Positions 1 to 6,820 of a stretch of DNA of 17,482 bases are shown here, in pieces; within the stretch, counting starts at the first letter, position 1, and each line of letters starts with the position of its first letter. The stretch is from an uncultured Adlercreutzia sp. (GTDB lineage: Bacteria > Actinomycetota > Coriobacteriia > Coriobacteriales > Eggerthellaceae): NCBI GenBank assembly GCA_902478715.1, contig CABSMC010000055.1, positions 1 to 17,482 of the forward strand. Direction: 5' to 3'. The notes beneath the pieces are model-generated. The model was not told the origin of the DNA. It worked only from the letters and a program-made list of their open reading frames with translations, and did not search any database. Both the position numbers and the translations under genes were made by a program.

Positions 1-977
1 TGGATCTTCGAGAAGCCGACGTGACGGACGAGCGCGCAGGTGTCCTCGAAGTCCTCATCGGTCTCGCCGGGGAAGCCCACGATGATGTCGGTGGTCAGCG
101 CGATGGAGGGGACGCTCGCCCGCAGGAAGTCGGCCAGCTGGCGGAACTCGTGGGCGTCGTAGGGGCGCGCCATCTCGCGCAGCACCCGGGACGAGCCGGA
201 CTGCAAGGGCAGATGCAGGTGACGGCAGATGCGACCCTCGGCCTCGGCGAGGAGAGAGACGAACTCGCCGGTCACGTCCATAGGCTCGATAGAGCCGATG
301 CGGAAGCGGCAGGGAGGCTCGCCCGCGCCGTGCAGATCGGCGGTGGCCGTCAGAAGGCGGCGGCAAAGGTCGGTCAGATCCGCCCCTCCATCGTCGTAAG
401 AGCCCAGGTTGATGCCGGTGAGCACGACCTCGCGGACGCCGGATTCAGCGAGGGCCACCGCCTCGGCCACCACCTCGTCGGCCGGTCGGCTTGTCGCGCG
501 GCCGCGGGCCACGTGCACGATGCAGTAGGTGCACGCGTTGTCGCAGCCGTCCTGCACCTTGATGCCGATGCGCGTGCGGCCATCGGCGGGCGATGCCGGG
601 AAAGATTCAGGCGTTTCGCAAGGAGCTGTGCCGCTCATTTCCAACTCGCTGAGATAGAGATCCGCGCCTGCCTTGGGTACAACAACGACGCGATCATCCA
701 TAGTGGCGAAGGTTTCCGACGAGAGCTCGCTCGCGCATCCCGTGACGACGACGCGTGCACCGCCGTTGGTCGACAGGGCATGGCGCACGGCCTTGCGGGT
801 CTTCTGCTCAGCCTGGCCGGTGACCGTGCAGGTGTTCACGACGATGAGGTCGGCCGCCGCCTCCGCCACGGGCACTCCTCCGCGTTCCGCGAGCAGCCGC
901 TCGAAACCGTCGGCCTCCACGCGGTTCACCTTGCAGCCCAAGTTCACGACCGTGTAGCCGAATAGGGCCCTACCCAC
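1..977 (-). CDS. mtaB: tRNA t6A37 methylthiotransferase MtaB (MiaB-like radical SAM), 3' end outside window
   Basis: Partial gene; 325 N-terminal residues are visible and the C-terminus (rest of the radical SAM domain and TRAM) lies beyond position 1. By family, MtaB adds a methylthio group to N6-threonylcarbamoyladenosine at position 37 of ANN-decoding tRNAs, using two iron-sulfur clusters. The N-terminal methylthiotransferase domain shows its three cluster cysteines at about residues 15 (NLGCKVN), 50 (VNTCTVTG) and 81 (VTGCASE). The radical SAM motif CDNACTYC has cysteines 145, 149 and 152. The GTG start overlaps the rsmE stop region by 8 bp and has a GAGG ribosome-binding site about 7 bases upstream, so translation is probably coupled to rsmE. 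MtaB is preferred over MiaB because of the short spacing and the NLGCKVN and TGCASE context; rsmE-mtaB adjacency is also common. The antisense reading frames across it are high-GC shadows. Confidence 0.93.
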   Translation of the reverse strand, partial: MGRALFGYTVVNLGCKVNRVEADGFERLLAERGGVPVAEAAADLIVVNTCTVTGQAEQKTRKAVRHALSTNGGARVVVTGCASELSSETFATMDDRVVVVPKAGADLYLSELEMSGTAPCETPESFPASPADGRTRIGIKVQDGCDNACTYCIVHVARGRATSRPADEVVAEAVALAESGVREVVLTGINLGSYDDGGADLTDLCRRLLTATADLHGAGEPPCRFRIGSIEPMDVTGEFVSLLAEAEGRICRHLHLPLQSGSSRVLREMARPYDAHEFRQLADFLRASVPSIALTTDIIVGFPGETDEDFEDTCALVRHVGFSKI

Positions 978-1791
978 GGTTGCCCTCGTAAGTGGGAGAG
1001 GGCCGATTCCCCATGCCGCCCAGCTCGTAGAGCACCAGCGCCGGGGCCACGATGCCGGCGGTCTCGGTGCGCAGGATGGACGGGCCCAGGGTCACGAGGC
1101 GCGCGCAGGCGTTGCAGCCGAGAAAGCAGCGCACCTCCTCCTCGGCGAGGCCCCCCTCAGGGCCCACGACCACGGCGATGCGGGCGTCAGCGGCCGGCGT
1201 GCACGTCGCGAGGAGCGCATCGTGCACGGCTTCGCTCAGACTCGCTGTCTCGGGCGCCTCTTCCCAGCACACGAGCACGGCCGTCGCCTGGCCGAGCATC
1301 GCGGCCGCCTCGCGCACGGAGACGGGCTCGGCGACCTCCGGCACCCGAGCCTGCCCCGATTGCATGGCTGCGTTTTTGGCGATGGCCCGCCATCGCTCCG
1401 TCTTCGCAGCCGCCTTCTTGCCGTCCAGCTTCACGATGGAGCGGGCGCAGGTAAGGGGGACGAAGGCCGCCACGCCTACCTCGGTGGCATGGCGGATGAC
1501 AGTCTCCATCTTGTCGCCTTTGGCCAGGCCCTGCAGCAGAATCACCTGCGGGCCGGCCTCGCTCGCGTCTTCATGGCGCGCAATGGAAACGAGGGGCAAC
1601 TCGTCCGCAAAATCGACGATCTCGCATTCGAAGTAATCCTGGTCGGCGTCGATCACCGCGATGTGCTCCCCCGCCGCCAGCCGGAGCACCCGCGCGTGCT
1701 TCGCGTCGTCGGCCTCAAGGCGCAGCGGAAACACTGCCTCCGTTTCAGCAGCGAGCACTTGGTTTTCCAGGAAGAAGCGCGGCAACGACAT
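970..1791 (-). CDS. rsmE: 16S rRNA (uracil-1498-N3)-methyltransferase RsmE
   Basis: A 273-residue SPOUT-class methyltransferase. By family it uses S-adenosylmethionine to methylate N3 of U1498 in 16S rRNA in the assembled 30S subunit. Visible support: an N-terminal PUA-like region starting MSLPRFFLEN, KGDKMETVIRHATEVGV at about 91-107, and the knot motifs GPEGG (210-214) and LGPSILRTETA (235-245) that bind SAM. Length matches the family (about 240-280). It starts 11 bases after the dnaJ stop, with a TAAGG-like site that overlaps the dnaJ terminator codon, and its TAG stop overlaps the GTG start of mtaB. It is therefore the middle gene of a dnaJ-rsmE-mtaB transcription unit. The order dnaJ-rsmE is also found in mycobacteria and, with prmA between, in Bacillus. 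Confidence 0.95.
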   Translation of the reverse strand: MSLPRFFLENQVLAAETEAVFPLRLEADDAKHARVLRLAAGEHIAVIDADQDYFECEIVDFADELPLVSIARHEDASEAGPQVILLQGLAKGDKMETVIRHATEVGVAAFVPLTCARSIVKLDGKKAAAKTERWRAIAKNAAMQSGQARVPEVAEPVSVREAAAMLGQATAVLVCWEEAPETASLSEAVHDALLATCTPAADARIAVVVGPEGGLAEEEVRCFLGCNACARLVTLGPSILRTETAGIVAPALVLYELGGMGNRPSPTYEGNRG

Positions 1792-1802
1792 GATCGGCAG
1801 CC

Positions 1803-2951
1803 TTACTCAAAAATGTCGCGGAGCTTCTGCAAGGGCGAACGCTTCTCCTCGTTCACGTCCTCGCCCATCTCCGCCGCCAGCTCTTCCAGAAGTTCACGCT
1901 CGCGCTTGGAGAGCTTCCTCGGCACCTCCACGGCGATGTGCGCGAACAAGTCGCCGCGAGCATCGCTTTTCAGGCGCGGCATGCCGAAGCCCTTCACGCG
2001 CACGATCTGGTCGTTCTGGCAGCCCTCGGGGATGGCAACCGTGACCTTCTCGTCCTCGTAGATGCCGTCGATTTCGATATCGGCGCCGAGCGCCGCCTGC
2101 ACCATGGGAACTACGAGCTTGCAGTGCAGGTTGTCGCCGTCGCGCTCGAAGAACTCGTCGGGGGCGATGCGCACGGTGACGATGAGGTCGCCGGCCGGCG
2201 CACCCTGCATGCCTGCCTCGCCGAAGCCGTGGATGCGCAGCTGCTGGCCGTCGCGAATGCCCTTGGGAATCTCCACCGAGACACGCTGGCGGTCGGGCAC
2301 GCGGCCCTGGCCCTCGCACTCGGGACACGGGTTGTCGATGACCGTGCCGGTGCCGTGGCAGGCGGGACAGGTGCTCGCCGATTGCATGTCGCCCAAGAAG
2401 GTGTGCTGCACGGTGACGACGCGCCCGGTGCCGTGACACTCCTCGCAGGTCACTTCCTTGCCGTCCTCGCCCAGACCCGTGCCGTCGCAATCGGGGCACG
2501 GCGCCAGGCGGTCGTACACGATCTCCTTCTTCTCGCCGGTCGCCGCCTCTTTCAACGTGATGCGGATGCCCACGCCCATGTCGCGGCCGTCCTTGCGCAC
2601 CTGGCGGCCGCCTGCGGCCGCGCCGCCGAAGAAGGTGGAGAAGATGTCGCCCATGCCGCCGAAGCCGCCACCGAACAGGTCCTCGAAATCGATGCCGACG
2701 CCGCCGTAGGGGCCGCCGCCGCTCGCCGCGCCGGGAATCGTGCCAAAGCGGTCGTACTGGGCCTTCTTCTGGGGGTCGGACAGCACGTCGTAGGCCTCGT
2801 TCAACTCCTTGAACTGGTCTTCGGCATCCGGTGCCTTGTTCACGTCCGGGTGCAGCTCCCGCGCCCTGTGGCGAAATGCTTTCTTGATCTCGGCTTCGGA
2901 GGCGTCGCGGGAGACGCCGAGGATTTCGTAGAGGTCCTTAGTTGCGGTCAT
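1803..2951 (-). CDS. dnaJ: Molecular chaperone DnaJ (Hsp40), DnaJ2-type context
   Basis: A 382-residue type I J-protein that by family delivers unfolded clients to DnaK and stimulates its ATPase. The order is: J domain (about 5-70) with HPD at 34-36; a short Gly/Phe-rich linker (about 78-116); four zinc motifs CPDCDGTG, CEECHGTG, CPACHGTG and CPECEGQG between about 152 and 216; and two C-terminal substrate-binding domains. The reading frame is open far upstream into hrcA, but the ATG at 2951 begins the classic MTATKDLYEILGV J domain, so the longer frame is rejected. A strong SD is not obvious; AAAGG lies about 16 bases upstream. It follows hrcA after 56 bp without grpE or dnaK, as for the second dnaJ of many actinobacteria. 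It is probably HrcA-controlled through the CIRCE site at 4088-4114. Confidence 0.97.
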   Translation of the reverse strand: MTATKDLYEILGVSRDASEAEIKKAFRHRARELHPDVNKAPDAEDQFKELNEAYDVLSDPQKKAQYDRFGTIPGAASGGGPYGGVGIDFEDLFGGGFGGMGDIFSTFFGGAAAGGRQVRKDGRDMGVGIRITLKEAATGEKKEIVYDRLAPCPDCDGTGLGEDGKEVTCEECHGTGRVVTVQHTFLGDMQSASTCPACHGTGTVIDNPCPECEGQGRVPDRQRVSVEIPKGIRDGQQLRIHGFGEAGMQGAPAGDLIVTVRIAPDEFFERDGDNLHCKLVVPMVQAALGADIEIDGIYEDEKVTVAIPEGCQNDQIVRVKGFGMPRLKSDARGDLFAHIAVEVPRKLSKRERELLEELAAEMGEDVNEEKRSPLQKLRDIFE

Positions 2952-3007
2952 GATAGGTGAATCTTGCCTTTCTTCGTTCGCTCTTCTGTGTTCTTGGTAA
3001 CGCGCGG

Positions 3008-4018
3008 CTACTCGCCGTGCAGCGCGCACTGGGCGGCGCGGACGGCGCGGATGGCGCGCTCGTAGTTCATGCGGGTGGGACCGATGACGGCGACGACGCC
3101 CTCGGACTCGCCGCGACCGTAGGGGCAGGCCACGATGGAGACGCCGGCCAGCTCCGAGGCGGGGTTCTCGTGCCCGATGCGCACCATGACCGGGCCCCCT
3201 TCCGCGGCGGCCTCGTCGAAGGTGCTCAGCAGCACGCGGTCGTCCTCCAGCACTTCTATGACCGGCAGCAGGGCCTTCGAATCGCTGAACTCCGGCTGGC
3301 GCAGAAGCGCCGAGACGCCAAGGCTGTGAGCGCGAGCGCTTTCGGACTCGCCCAAGCATTCTATGACCTCGTCGATGATGAGCTGCACGAGCGGGTCGCT
3401 GAGGGCCTCCACCGTGCCGGCGTCCATGGAGCGCCGCACGTCGCGGGCCGAGTGTCCGGCGAGCACCCGGTTCAGCAGGTTCTGGGCACTTGCCAGCTCG
3501 TCGGCGGATACCTCGTCAGCGAAGGTGACCGTGCGGTTGACCACCTGGCCGTCCTCGGCCACCACGATGACGATGGCCTGCCAGGGCGAAAGCGACACAA
3601 GCGTGATCTGGCGGATGCGCCCGGCGAGCACCGAGGGCGCCATGACGATGGACAGGCAGTTGGTGAGCCGGGCGAGGGCCGCCGAGGTGCGCTCCATGAG
3701 CGCGTCCAGCTCCGAGGCCGAGGCGCGCAGCTCGTCGACCATGGCCTGGTGCGGGCGCTCCTCCTCGGCCAATCCCGACGAGAGCAGCTCGTCGACGAAG
3801 GTGCGGTAACCGGCGTCGGTGGGCACGCGCCCGGCGGAGGTGTGCGGCTGCTGGATGAAGCCGGCGTCTTCCAGGGCAGAGAGGTCGTTGCGCACTGTGG
3901 CGGGGCTCACGCCCAGGCGGTGCCGCTCGGTCAGGGTGCGCGAGCCCACGGGCAGCGCGTACTCGATGTAGTCCTCGATCAGCGCGCGCAGAACCCTCTG
4001 GCGTCTCTCCGACAGCAT
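3008..4018 (-). CDS. hrcA: Heat-inducible transcription repressor HrcA
   Basis: A 336-residue repressor that by family binds the CIRCE inverted repeat and represses chaperone genes. Heat titrates the chaperonin needed for its activity. The N-terminal winged helix is diagnostic: LGVSPATVRNDLSALEDAGF at about 35-54, then HTSAGRVPTDAGYR at about 59-72. The rest is the GAF-like and dimerisation region of the family, and length is normal (about 340). The ATG at 4018 has a strong AGGAG site 6 bases upstream. A CIRCE sequence with one perfect half-site lies 70-96 bases upstream, overlapping a candidate promoter, so hrcA is very likely autoregulated. dnaJ follows in the same direction and rsmE and mtaB follow that, so all four may share this control. 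Confidence 0.97.
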   Translation of the reverse strand: MLSERRQRVLRALIEDYIEYALPVGSRTLTERHRLGVSPATVRNDLSALEDAGFIQQPHTSAGRVPTDAGYRTFVDELLSSGLAEEERPHQAMVDELRASASELDALMERTSAALARLTNCLSIVMAPSVLAGRIRQITLVSLSPWQAIVIVVAEDGQVVNRTVTFADEVSADELASAQNLLNRVLAGHSARDVRRSMDAGTVEALSDPLVQLIIDEVIECLGESESARAHSLGVSALLRQPEFSDSKALLPVIEVLEDDRVLLSTFDEAAAEGGPVMVRIGHENPASELAGVSIVACPYGRGESEGVVAVIGPTRMNYERAIRAVRAAQCALHGE

Positions 4019-4044
4019 ATCCGCTCCTCTCGCCTTCCCGTATC

Positions 4045-4067
4045 GCTCCGCGCGCCGGGCGCGGAGC
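4045..4067 (-). other. GC-rich hairpin in the hrcA 5' leader
   Basis: A perfect 9-bp inverted repeat (plus strand GCTCCGCGC and GCGCGGAGC) with a 5-base loop lies between the CIRCE operator and the hrcA ribosome-binding site. It would form a very stable stem in the hrcA mRNA leader. There is no U-run on either strand, so it is not an intrinsic terminator. A role in mRNA stability or attenuation is only an inference. Confidence 0.6.
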
Positions 4068-4084
4068 CTTCTGTTGTTGACGCC

Positions 4085-4114
4085 ATTTTAGCAACCGCAA
4101 GGCGAGAGTGCTAA
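4085..4114 (-). promoter_or_regulatory. Candidate hrcA promoter overlapped by CIRCE
   Basis: Read on the minus strand, TTAGCA (4114-4109; 4 of 6 to the -35 consensus) and TAAAAT (4090-4085; 5 of 6 to the -10 consensus) are separated by 18 bases. The pair would start transcription near 4078, about 60 bases ahead of the hrcA ATG. The CIRCE operator spans from the -35 into the -10, which fits repression by steric block. Confidence 0.55.
4088..4114 (-). promoter_or_regulatory. CIRCE operator (HrcA binding site)
   Basis: On the minus strand the sequence is TTAGCACTC, nine bases, then GGTTGCTAA. The consensus is TTAGCACTC-N9-GAGTGCTAA. The hrcA-distal half is perfect and the other half matches at 7 of 9 positions, with the correct 9-base spacer. 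Its position directly before hrcA makes chance unlikely. The degenerate half may give weaker repression than a consensus CIRCE. Confidence 0.93.
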
Positions 4115-4162
4115 TGGAAGCGCCCATCTCGACGCAAGCGACACACAAGCACAGGTGGAAGG

Positions 4163-5329
4163 TTAGGGGGCGAGGTCGAGAAGGCGGCCGTAGAGCTCGT
4201 TGCCGCAGAGCCAGCCGGCGTCGGTGGGGCGCCAACGGCCGTCCGCGTGCTCGGCCAGCCCGAGGGCGGCCAGCTCGTCGAAGGCGGCGAGGACCGAACT
4301 GCCCGCCGCATCGCCGTCGATGATCGCCCGCGCATCCCCGACTCCAGCGTCGTCGATGACCGCTGCGGCCCGCGCCACCTGCTCGTCGGAGACGCCGCGG
4401 GCCATGCGCATGCCAAGCATGAGGTCCTCGGAGGCCATCTGCCGCGCGTCCAGATCGTCCACCACCTGTCCGTCCTGCACCCGCATGCGACGCTCGGCGT
4501 TCTGGGTCATGGTGACGGCCGAGCGCCCCAGCCCCAGGTAGGGCTTGCCCGTCCAGTAGGCCGTGTTGTGGCGGCTCTCGAACCCGGGCCTCGCGTAGCT
4601 TGCCACCTCGTAGCGGTGAAAGCCCGCGTCCTCCAGGATGCGCTGAGCCTCCTCCATGGCCGCCGCTTCCCCATCCTCGTCGGGCTCGAGCATCTCGCCC
4701 CGCATAATGGCGGCATCGAAGGGCGTATGGGGTTCAATGGTCAGCGGGTACACCGACACATGGGTCACACCGAGGGCCACCGCCTCCCGCACGCTTTCCG
4801 CGAAGGACTCCGCGCTCTGCCCGGGAATGCCGCACATCAGGTCCACCGACACGTTCTCGAAGCGCTCCTGGGCCGCGCGCACCGCCGCCCGCGCCGCCTC
4901 GGCGTCGTGGGCGCGGCCGAGGATGCGCAGCACCTCGTCGTCGAAGGACTGCACCCCGATGGAAAGCCGGTTCACCCCGAGCGCCCAGATGTCCCGCACC
5001 ATGGGCGCCGTGAGGCTTTCGGGGTTCGCCTCCATGGTGCACTCGATTTCAGGCTCAAGATGCATTGACATCGACAGCGCATAAAGGAGCATCGAAAGCC
5101 GCCCCATCCCGATATGGCTCGGCGTCCCCCCGCCCAGATACACCGTCTCAATGGCTCCGAGCTTCCCCTCCCTCGAGGCTCGGCGAATATCCATCACGAG
5201 CGATTCCACGTACTCGTCGATAATCGGCGAGTCCCGTTCTACCGCCGAAGTGGCGAAATCGCAGTACCCGCACCGCTTCACGCAGAACGGAATATGCAGG
5301 TACAGTGCTTTATAAGGGTCATAAGCCAC
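4163..5329 (-). CDS. hemW: Radical SAM heme chaperone HemW
   Basis: A 388-residue protein of the HemN/HemW family. HemW binds heme and is thought to insert it into respiratory enzymes; older annotation as coproporphyrinogen III oxidase is usually wrong for this subgroup. Visible: LHIPFCVKRCGYCDF near the start with radical SAM cysteines 16, 20 and 23, a YLGGGTPS glycine motif at about 64-71, the HNTAYW motif at 254-259 and PYLGLGRSA at about 263-271. The GTG at 5329 is chosen because AGAGG lies 6 bases upstream and the next residues give the family N-terminus AYDPYKALYLHIPFC. The frame stays open 50 codons further through the long palindrome to a TTG at 5479, which I reject as the start. It lies downstream of dusB and upstream of hrcA; the CIRCE promoter lies between it and hrcA. 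Confidence 0.94.
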   Translation of the reverse strand: MAYDPYKALYLHIPFCVKRCGYCDFATSAVERDSPIIDEYVESLVMDIRRASREGKLGAIETVYLGGGTPSHIGMGRLSMLLYALSMSMHLEPEIECTMEANPESLTAPMVRDIWALGVNRLSIGVQSFDDEVLRILGRAHDAEAARAAVRAAQERFENVSVDLMCGIPGQSAESFAESVREAVALGVTHVSVYPLTIEPHTPFDAAIMRGEMLEPDEDGEAAAMEEAQRILEDAGFHRYEVASYARPGFESRHNTAYWTGKPYLGLGRSAVTMTQNAERRMRVQDGQVVDDLDARQMASEDLMLGMRMARGVSDEQVARAAAVIDDAGVGDARAIIDGDAAGSSVLAAFDELAALGLAEHADGRWRPTDAGWLCGNELYGRLLDLAP

Positions 5330-5341
5330 GACAGACCTCTC

Positions 5342-5530
5342 TTTCCGGCTGGGTAGTCCGACGATAGGAGGCGTTGCAACCGAGCGAGTTCCGCAGACGG
5401 TGTCGAAGGCGCGGCGATATGCGGGAAACTGAACCCTGTCGCCTTCGATACCGGCGAGGACTGTCTGAGCGAATTGCAATGCCTCCTAGCGTCGGACGGA
5501 CAACCCTGATGCGAGATGGACAGCAGGAAA
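5342..5530. repeat. Long imperfect palindrome between dusB and hemW (MITE-like or structured RNA)
   Basis: Arms at 5356-5379 and 5474-5497 are inverted copies matching at 22 of 24 positions. An inner pair at 5398-5411 and 5440-5453 matches at 13 of 14. The sequence between them is a loosely paired region and a 28-base loop, so about 142 bp can fold into one long hairpin. An outer pair, TTTCCGGCTG at 5342-5351 and the complement of TTTCCTGCTG at 5521-5530, matches at 9 of 10. Each arm carries AGGAGG on its inward-reading strand, followed by TTGCAA. No U-run follows either arm, so a terminator is unlikely. It is AT-richer than its neighbours and has no recognisable protein. A non-autonomous mobile element or regulatory RNA are the main options. 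Confidence 0.75.
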
Positions 5531-5558
5531 TCGGAGTGATATTGGCGCGAGACGGACA
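5511..5558. repeat. Short direct repeat between dusB stop and the palindrome
   Basis: GCGAGATGGACA at 5511-5522 and GCGAGACGGACA at 5547-5558 are direct copies matching at 11 of 12, with starts 36 bases apart. The second ends two bases before the dusB stop codon (5561-5563). A further GGACA occurs at 5498-5502. Function is unknown; it may mark the edge of the palindromic element. Confidence 0.4.
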
Positions 5559-5560
5559 AA

Positions 5561-6532
5561 TCACGAACGCTCCCGGGCAATCTCCAGAAGCTCGTCGAAC
5601 ACCGCGTCGAAGTCGGCCAGCGTGGTGCAGTAGTTGATGCGGCCGCGGGCCGCGGCGGCGCCGGGGAGTCCCGCCATGTACCACATGGCGTGCTTGCGCA
5701 TGCGCACGATATTGCGCCCCTCGCGATGGGTGAGCAGCTCCGCATGGCGACGCGCCATGGCGATACGTTCCTCAACCGTAGGCGGTGCAGGTTCCGCCTC
5801 CCCGACAAGTGCGGCCTGCACCTGGGAGAACAGCCACGGGTTTCCCTCGGCGCCCCGGGCGATCATCACCGCGTCGCAGCCCGTCTCTGCCGCCATGCGC
5901 ACGGCATCGGCACCGCTGCGGATGTCGCCGTTGCCCACGACGGGCACGGACACCGCCTCGCGCACGCGAGCGATGACGCCCCAGTCGGCACTCCCTCGGT
6001 ACAGCTGCTCGGCGAACCGCCCGTGCACCGTGACCCCGTCGGCTCCGGCCTCTTCCATGAGGCGCGCGAAAGCGGGCGCCGTCTCGTCGCCTTCCGCCCA
6101 GCCCCGCCGGAACTTCACCGTGACCGGATGCTCCACGGCCCTCTTCACGGCCCGCACGATGGAGGCGGCCAGCGCGGGATCCTTCATGAGCGCCGAGCCG
6201 TCCCCCTTCGACACGATCTTGCGGGCGGGACATCCCATGTTGATGTCCAGGTAGGCCAGTCCCTCCCCCATCTCCTGCTCGATCCAGGCGGCCTGGGAGG
6301 CCATGACGTCCGGCTCGTGGCCGAACAGCTGCACGGCCACCTGGGACTCGCCGTCGGCCAGGGCCAGCAAGTGGCGCGTCTTCTCGTTGGCGAAGGAGAG
6401 CCCCTTGGCCGAGACCATCTCCGTGAAGGCCATATCCGCCCCGGCCTCGCGGCACAAGGTGCGGAAGGCGATGTCGGACACGCCGGCCATGGGCGCAAGC
6501 AGCACCCGGTATTTCCCGAAGAGCCCTTCCAC
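5561..6532 (-). CDS. dusB: tRNA-dihydrouridine synthase (DusB family)
   Basis: A 323-residue flavoenzyme that by family reduces uridine to dihydrouridine in tRNA using FMN and NADPH. Visible: LLAPMAGVSD at about 11-20, the LDINMGCPARKI motif with the catalytic cysteine at about 101, a conserved VTVHGR segment, VVGNGDI and the phosphate-binding MIARGAEGNPW. The length fits a bacterial Dus. The GTG at 6532 lies two bases after the stop of the small membrane-protein gene, with GGGA about 10 bases upstream, so the two are probably co-translated. The frame is open further upstream across that gene, but the small protein's own frame and family N-terminus favour the short start. It precedes hemW, separated by 231 bp that hold the long palindrome. 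Confidence 0.93.
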   Translation of the reverse strand: MEGLFGKYRVLLAPMAGVSDIAFRTLCREAGADMAFTEMVSAKGLSFANEKTRHLLALADGESQVAVQLFGHEPDVMASQAAWIEQEMGEGLAYLDINMGCPARKIVSKGDGSALMKDPALAASIVRAVKRAVEHPVTVKFRRGWAEGDETAPAFARLMEEAGADGVTVHGRFAEQLYRGSADWGVIARVREAVSVPVVGNGDIRSGADAVRMAAETGCDAVMIARGAEGNPWLFSQVQAALVGEAEPAPPTVEERIAMARRHAELLTHREGRNIVRMRKHAMWYMAGLPGAAAARGRINYCTTLADFDAVFDELLEIARERS

Positions 6533-6534
6533 GA

Positions 6535-6720
6535 CTAAAGAATCCCGAACAGCAAAAGCCCGATGAGCACGATGAAGCCCAGCACGAACAGAAGGCAGCC
6601 GATGCCCACGAAGGTCTTGGACGTGCCGCTCATGCCCATGCGCTCCCGCTCCTCGGCGATCTTCTTCTCGTCGAAGGGATCGTTGATCCAATCGTAGTCT
6701 TCTTTTGGTTCCCTGCTCAT
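6535..6720 (-). CDS. Small single-pass membrane protein, unknown function
   Basis: A 61-residue protein that I do not recognise. Residues 1-30 are highly charged and acidic to mixed (SREPKEDYDWINDPFDEKK), and residues about 36-60 form one hydrophobic segment (FVGIGCLLFVLGFIVLIGLL) that ends at the C-terminus. The composition suggests a tail-anchored inner-membrane protein with a cytoplasmic N-terminus, but topology is not established. AAAGAAG lies about 6 bases before the ATG. Its TAG stop is two bases from the GTG of dusB, so it heads the dusB transcription unit. The coding preference and tight coupling support a real gene. Confidence 0.7.
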   Translation of the reverse strand: MSREPKEDYDWINDPFDEKKIAEERERMGMSGTSKTFVGIGCLLFVLGFIVLIGLLLFGIL

Positions 6721-6744
6721 CGGTGCTTCTTTCGACTGCTGCGT

Positions 6745-6773
6745 TTAACGGTGTAGAATGAGCATATTTTAAT
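6745..6773 (+). promoter_or_regulatory. Candidate promoter of the flavodoxin-fold reductase gene
   Basis: TTAACG (6745-6750, 4 of 6 to -35) and TTTAAT (6768-6773, 5 of 6 to -10) are 17 bases apart in an AT-rich pocket of the divergent 100-bp gap. Transcription would start near 6780, about 40 bases before the GTG. I found no convincing promoter for the minus-strand small membrane gene in the same gap. Confidence 0.45.
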
Positions 6774-6820
6774 GGATGCGCGCCGAGGACGCGTCGAGAT
6801 CACAAGAAGAGGAGACGATC

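Noticed and set aside
21..965. A 314-codon plus-strand frame at the left edge
   Set aside because: It is antisense to mtaB, whose cluster cysteines are clear on the minus strand.
1803..3359. A longer dnaJ frame of 518 codons
   Set aside because: The first 136 codons overlap hrcA in another frame and look like high-GC shadow; the J domain begins at the ATG at 2951.
5356..5497. The long palindrome as an intrinsic terminator of dusB
   Set aside because: No U-run follows the stem on the minus strand and the loop is large.
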